Assembly (NCBI GenBank): GCA_030630445.1
Contig: DAOVNC010000157.1
Span: 1-7,904, forward strand
Source: Kiritimatiellales bacterium
Lineage (GTDB): Bacteria > Verrucomicrobiota > Kiritimatiellia > Kiritimatiellales > Pontiellaceae
Reading direction: 5' to 3'
DNA length: 7,904 nucleotides
Each line of letters opens with the position of its first letter. The stretch's first letter is position 1. Of the stretch, positions 5,864-7,904 are shown piece after piece. Under the pieces are notes generated by a model. The model was not told the DNA's origin, searched no databases, and saw nothing but the letters and a program-made list of their open reading frames with translations. The position numbers were made by a program, and so were the translations under genes.

Positions 5864-6517
5864 ATGAAGACAAACTTGAAGATAGCATCCGTGGCCGCGC
5901 TGGCGGCCGTCATTGCCGGTTCCGCGATTGCGGAGGAAATGGTTAAGCTAAAAATCGAACTACCCAAGCCGTTGTTTGCCGGTACGCCGAAAAGCATCAA
6001 GACACCCAATCTGGAGCGCAAGGCCGTCATTCCGGAAATCATGGTTCCGGCAGGCACCAAGAACCTTGCATCCGAAATGGAAGTGACCGGCTCCGACGAC
6101 TTTCCCGTGATTGGCGAGCTCGAATACATTACCGACGGCGACAAGGATGGTGCGGACGGCAGCTATGTCGAACTCGGCCCGGGCGTGCAGTGGGTGCAGA
6201 TCGATCTCGGCGCACAGAAGACCATCTATGCCGTCGCCCTCTGGCACTACCATGCCCAGGCGCGCGCCTACCGCGATGTCATCATCCAAGTGGCCGACGA
6301 TGCCGACTTCACAACCAACGTCCAGACTCTTTTCAATAACGACCACGACAACTCCGCCGGCAAGGGAATCGGAAAGGACAAGGAATACATTGAAACCAAC
6401 AAGGGCAAGCTGGTCGATGCCAAGGGCGCGAAAGGACAATTCATTCGCCTCTATTCGGCAGGCAGCACCGGCTCCGACATGAACCACTATATCGAAGTGG
6501 AAGTGTTCGGGAAATAG
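5864..6517 (+). CDS. Secreted discoidin-like (F5/8 type C, CBM32-like) protein, copy 1
   Basis: A 217-residue exported protein. Signal peptide residues 1-23 end in AIA before EE. A short linker is followed by LERKAVIPEIMVPAGTKNLA (50-69), then a galactose-binding-like beta sandwich: SDDFPVIGELEYITDGDKDG, the jelly-roll core VQWVQIDLGAQKTIYAVALWHYH (108-130), DVIIQVADDADF and the closing QFIRLYSAGS...NHYIEVEVFGK. No catalytic residues are recognised, so carbohydrate or surface binding is the likely role, inferred from fold. Many PVC bacteria encode similar small proteins. Start is supported by AGGAGG at 5851-5856, seven bases before the ATG. It is immediately followed by a close paralog. Acidic, Asp-rich loops (DGDKDGADGS, DDADF, NDHDNS) may bind calcium. 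Confidence 0.85.
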   Translation: MKTNLKIASVAALAAVIAGSAIAEEMVKLKIELPKPLFAGTPKSIKTPNLERKAVIPEIMVPAGTKNLASEMEVTGSDDFPVIGELEYITDGDKDGADGSYVELGPGVQWVQIDLGAQKTIYAVALWHYHAQARAYRDVIIQVADDADFTTNVQTLFNNDHDNSAGKGIGKDKEYIETNKGKLVDAKGAKGQFIRLYSAGSTGSDMNHYIEVEVFGK

Positions 6518-6549
6518 CAACCACTCGCTTTTAACGGAAGGAAAACATC

Positions 6550-7206
6550 ATGAATACCAATCTGAAGATTGCGTCCATAGTCGTGTTGGCAGTCGTTATT
6601 TCCAGCTCCGCGATTGCGGCGGAAACCACGAAGTTGGATCTCGGGAAACCCCCAAGGAAGCTGATCGTGGGTACACCAAAACCCAGCAAATCTTCCAATC
6701 TGGAGCGCAAGGCCGTCATTCCGGAAATCCTAGTTCCGGCGGGCACTACAAACCTTGCAGCTGACATGGTCGTGACCGGCTCCGACGACTTTCCCGTGAT
6801 TGGCGAGCTCGAATACATTACCGATGGCGACAAGGATGGCGCGGACGGCTCCTACGTTGAATTGGGTCCGGGCATTCAGTGGGTGCAAATTGATCTTGGC
6901 GCAAAGAAAACCATCTACGCCATTGCCCTCTGGCACTATCATAAGGATGAACGCGTCTACCGCGATGTCATTATCCACGTGGCCGACGATGCCGACTTTA
7001 CCAAAAACGTGCAGACCCTTTTCAACAACGACCACGATAACTCGGCTGGTCTGGGCATTGGCAAAGACAAGGAATACATCGAAATAAACATAGCCAAGCT
7101 GATCGATGCCAAAGGCGTGAAAGGACAATTCATCCGCCTCTATTCCGCTGGGAGCACGCATTCCGACATGAACCACTACATCGAAGTGGAAGTGTTCGGA
7201 AAGTAG
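6550..7206 (+). CDS. Secreted discoidin-like (F5/8 type C, CBM32-like) protein, copy 2
   Basis: A 218-residue tandem paralog of the preceding gene with the same plan: signal peptide 1-23 (AIA then AE), LERKAVIPEILVPAGTTNLA (51-70), SDDFPVIGELEYITDGDKDG, WVQIDLGAKKTIYAIALWHYH and NHYIEVEVFGK. Differences cluster in the signal peptide, the linker 25-50 and the loop HKDERVY in place of HAQARAY, so ligand preference may differ. The leader is also duplicated: CGCTTTTAAC precedes both genes (5841-5850 and 6526-6535), followed by AGGAGG or GGAAGG. Two DNA stretches are identical between copies: 53 bp (6083-6135 and 6772-6824) and 35 bp (6006-6040 and 6695-6729). It ends the unit; a strong terminator follows 35 bases later. 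Confidence 0.85.
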   Translation: MNTNLKIASIVVLAVVISSSAIAAETTKLDLGKPPRKLIVGTPKPSKSSNLERKAVIPEILVPAGTTNLAADMVVTGSDDFPVIGELEYITDGDKDGADGSYVELGPGIQWVQIDLGAKKTIYAIALWHYHKDERVYRDVIIHVADDADFTKNVQTLFNNDHDNSAGLGIGKDKEYIEINIAKLIDAKGVKGQFIRLYSAGSTHSDMNHYIEVEVFGK

Positions 7207-7209
7207 CAG

Positions 7210-7226
7210 CCAATCCTTTGGATTGG
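7210..7226 (+). terminator. Short perfect hairpin after the second discoidin-like gene
   Basis: CCAATCC (7210-7216) pairs perfectly with GGATTGG (7220-7226) across a TTT loop. No T-run follows (AAATCC), so alone it is a weak terminator; it may protect the 3' end or assist the stronger hairpin downstream. Confidence 0.4.
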
Positions 7227-7241
7227 AAATCCTAGACGAAT

Positions 7242-7277
7242 CCCAAAGACCGAAACGGTGTTTGGGGTTTTGTTTTT
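7242..7277 (+). terminator. Rho-independent terminator
   Basis: CCCAAAGACCG (7242-7252) and CGGTGTTTGGG (7256-7266) form an 11-position stem with a single G-G mismatch and an AAA loop. The T-rich tail GTTTTGTTTTT (7267-7277) follows at once. This is a textbook intrinsic terminator for the discoidin-like pair and separates it from the next gene. Confidence 0.85.
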
Positions 7278-7284
7278 GGTGGTT

Positions 7285-7326
7285 GATTAGTGTTTGGGAT
7301 TTAGAAATTAGAGATTAGGATTTGCG
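7285..7326 (+). repeat. Degenerate 7-bp tandem repeat upstream of the glycosyltransferase
   Basis: The segment reads as six degenerate heptamers: GATTAGT, GTTTGGG, ATTTAGA, AATTAGA, GATTAGG and ATTTGCG, with loose consensus RATTAGR. The middle three or four are the clearest. It fills most of the gap between the terminator and the ATG at 7330 and includes the likely ribosome binding site (AGGA, 7317-7320). No convincing -35/-10 pair is visible here. Confidence 0.5.
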
Positions 7327-7329
7327 CTT

Positions 7330-7904
7330 ATGAAATGGATGTCCATTTTGTTTCTACTGGCCCTCGTTGCCGGAGCGGCATTGCGCCTGCCCAAGCTGGC
7401 GGACCGACCACTGCACCACGACGAGGCGAACCAGGCCTATCGTTTCGGGATGCTGCTGGAAGAAGGGTCCTATACATACGATGCCGACGACCACCACGGC
7501 CCGACGCTCTACTACCTCACCCTCCCCATCGCCTGGCTGACTGGCGCAGAAACCTTTGCCAAAACCAGCGAAACCACCTATCGCATCCTGCCGGTTCTCT
7601 TTGGCATCTTGCTGATTCTCTGCACGCCCCTGCTCCGTAGCGGGGTGGGATGCATTGCAGTGCTGGCCGCCGCGCTGTTCACCGCCATCTCCCCGGCCAT
7701 GGCCTACTACAGCCGCTTCTACATCCAGGAGATGTCGCTCGTCTTCTTCACTTTCCTCGCACTCGCCGCAGGCTGGCACGCCTGGCATGGCGGATCGCGT
7801 AGCTGGGCGGTCGTCTGCGGGCTATCGCTCGGGCTCATGTTCGCCACCAAGGAACCCGCCGTCATCGCCTATGCCTCCATGTTTGGCTCCGCCCTGCTTT
7901 GCGC
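7330..7904 (+). CDS. Agl23/GT39-like membrane glycosyltransferase (TIGR03663-type), 3'-partial
   Basis: An N-terminal piece of 191 residues, open to the right edge. It begins with a hydrophobic segment (about 4-19) followed by RLPKLADRPLHHDEANQAY, where Asp31-Glu32 match the acidic pair in the first extracytoplasmic loop of GT-C enzymes. YDADDHHGPTLYYLTLP (50-66) and SPAMAYYSRFYIQEM (121-135) are strongly reminiscent of proteins annotated as flippase activity-associated Agl23. Further hydrophobic helices lie near 86-103, 107-124, 134-150, 158-172 and 176-191. Such enzymes use polyprenyl-phosphate sugars to glycosylate lipids or proteins at the membrane's outer face; this is inferred from the family. 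Start ATG 7330 is preceded by AGGA nine bases upstream. The terminator ahead of it makes it the first gene of a new unit. Confidence 0.85.
   Translation, partial: MKWMSILFLLALVAGAALRLPKLADRPLHHDEANQAYRFGMLLEEGSYTYDADDHHGPTLYYLTLPIAWLTGAETFAKTSETTYRILPVLFGILLILCTPLLRSGVGCIAVLAAALFTAISPAMAYYSRFYIQEMSLVFFTFLALAAGWHAWHGGSRSWAVVCGLSLGLMFATKEPAVIAYASMFGSALLC

Larger units (their letters stand above)
5841..7206 (+). repeat. Tandem gene duplication including leader
   Basis: Two units of about 685-690 bp, each made of a CGCTTTTAAC leader, ribosome binding site and discoidin-like gene. Similarity continues past the stops (TAGCAACCACTC and TAGCAGCCAATC), so the duplicated unit included non-coding flanks. 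Copies keep the same offset (689) across the identical blocks, with one codon difference in length. Confidence 0.8.

Noticed and set aside
1..7904. CRISPR array, tRNA or rRNA gene
   Set aside because: No regularly spaced repeats, cloverleaf-like segment or rRNA-like sequence was seen on either strand by eye.

Overview
The window looks like a chromosomal piece from an anaerobic or marine member of the PVC superphylum, most likely Kiritimatiellota (Pontiella-like) or a relative in Verrucomicrobiota/Planctomycetota. This rests on recognising family combinations: a type I sulfatase, a secreted xylose-isomerase-like TIM barrel, a long-form GxxExxY protein, short secreted discoidin-like proteins and an Agl23-type glycosyltransferase. 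No rRNA or marker gene is present to confirm it. All genes lie on the + strand and no gap above about 300 bases lacks a gene.

Layout. From the left edge to 1843 runs an open frame whose first ~60 residues are a piece of a GT4 glycosyltransferase and whose remainder is a multiheme c-type cytochrome with a five-helix membrane domain; it looks like a chimera. A secreted formylglycine sulfatase (1846-3204) follows after 2 bases, and a secreted sugar isomerase/epimerase-like protein (3220-4032) after 15 more, so these three probably form one transcription unit. Next is an 863-bp cassette (4053-4915): a GxxExxY gene (PD-(D/E)XK-like) enclosed by perfect 24-bp inverted repeats, lower in GC than its neighbours. 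Its right arm ends on the base before the ATG of an ApbE-type FAD:protein FMN transferase (4916-5782). After a leader with a candidate operator and promoter come two tandem, closely related secreted discoidin-like proteins (5864-6517, 6550-7206), closed by a strong intrinsic terminator (7242-7277). A degenerate heptamer repeat then leads into an Agl23/GT39-like membrane glycosyltransferase that runs off the right edge.

How the genes may work together. Sulfatase, isomerase and discoidin-like proteins suit extracytoplasmic handling of sulfated glycans. The cytochrome and ApbE point to membrane or periplasmic electron transfer, but no FMN-accepting protein is visible here. The two partial glycosyltransferases at the edges suggest envelope glycan synthesis nearby. 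The most interesting object is the inverted-repeat GxxExxY cassette, which resembles a small mobile or excisable element with no recognisable transposase.
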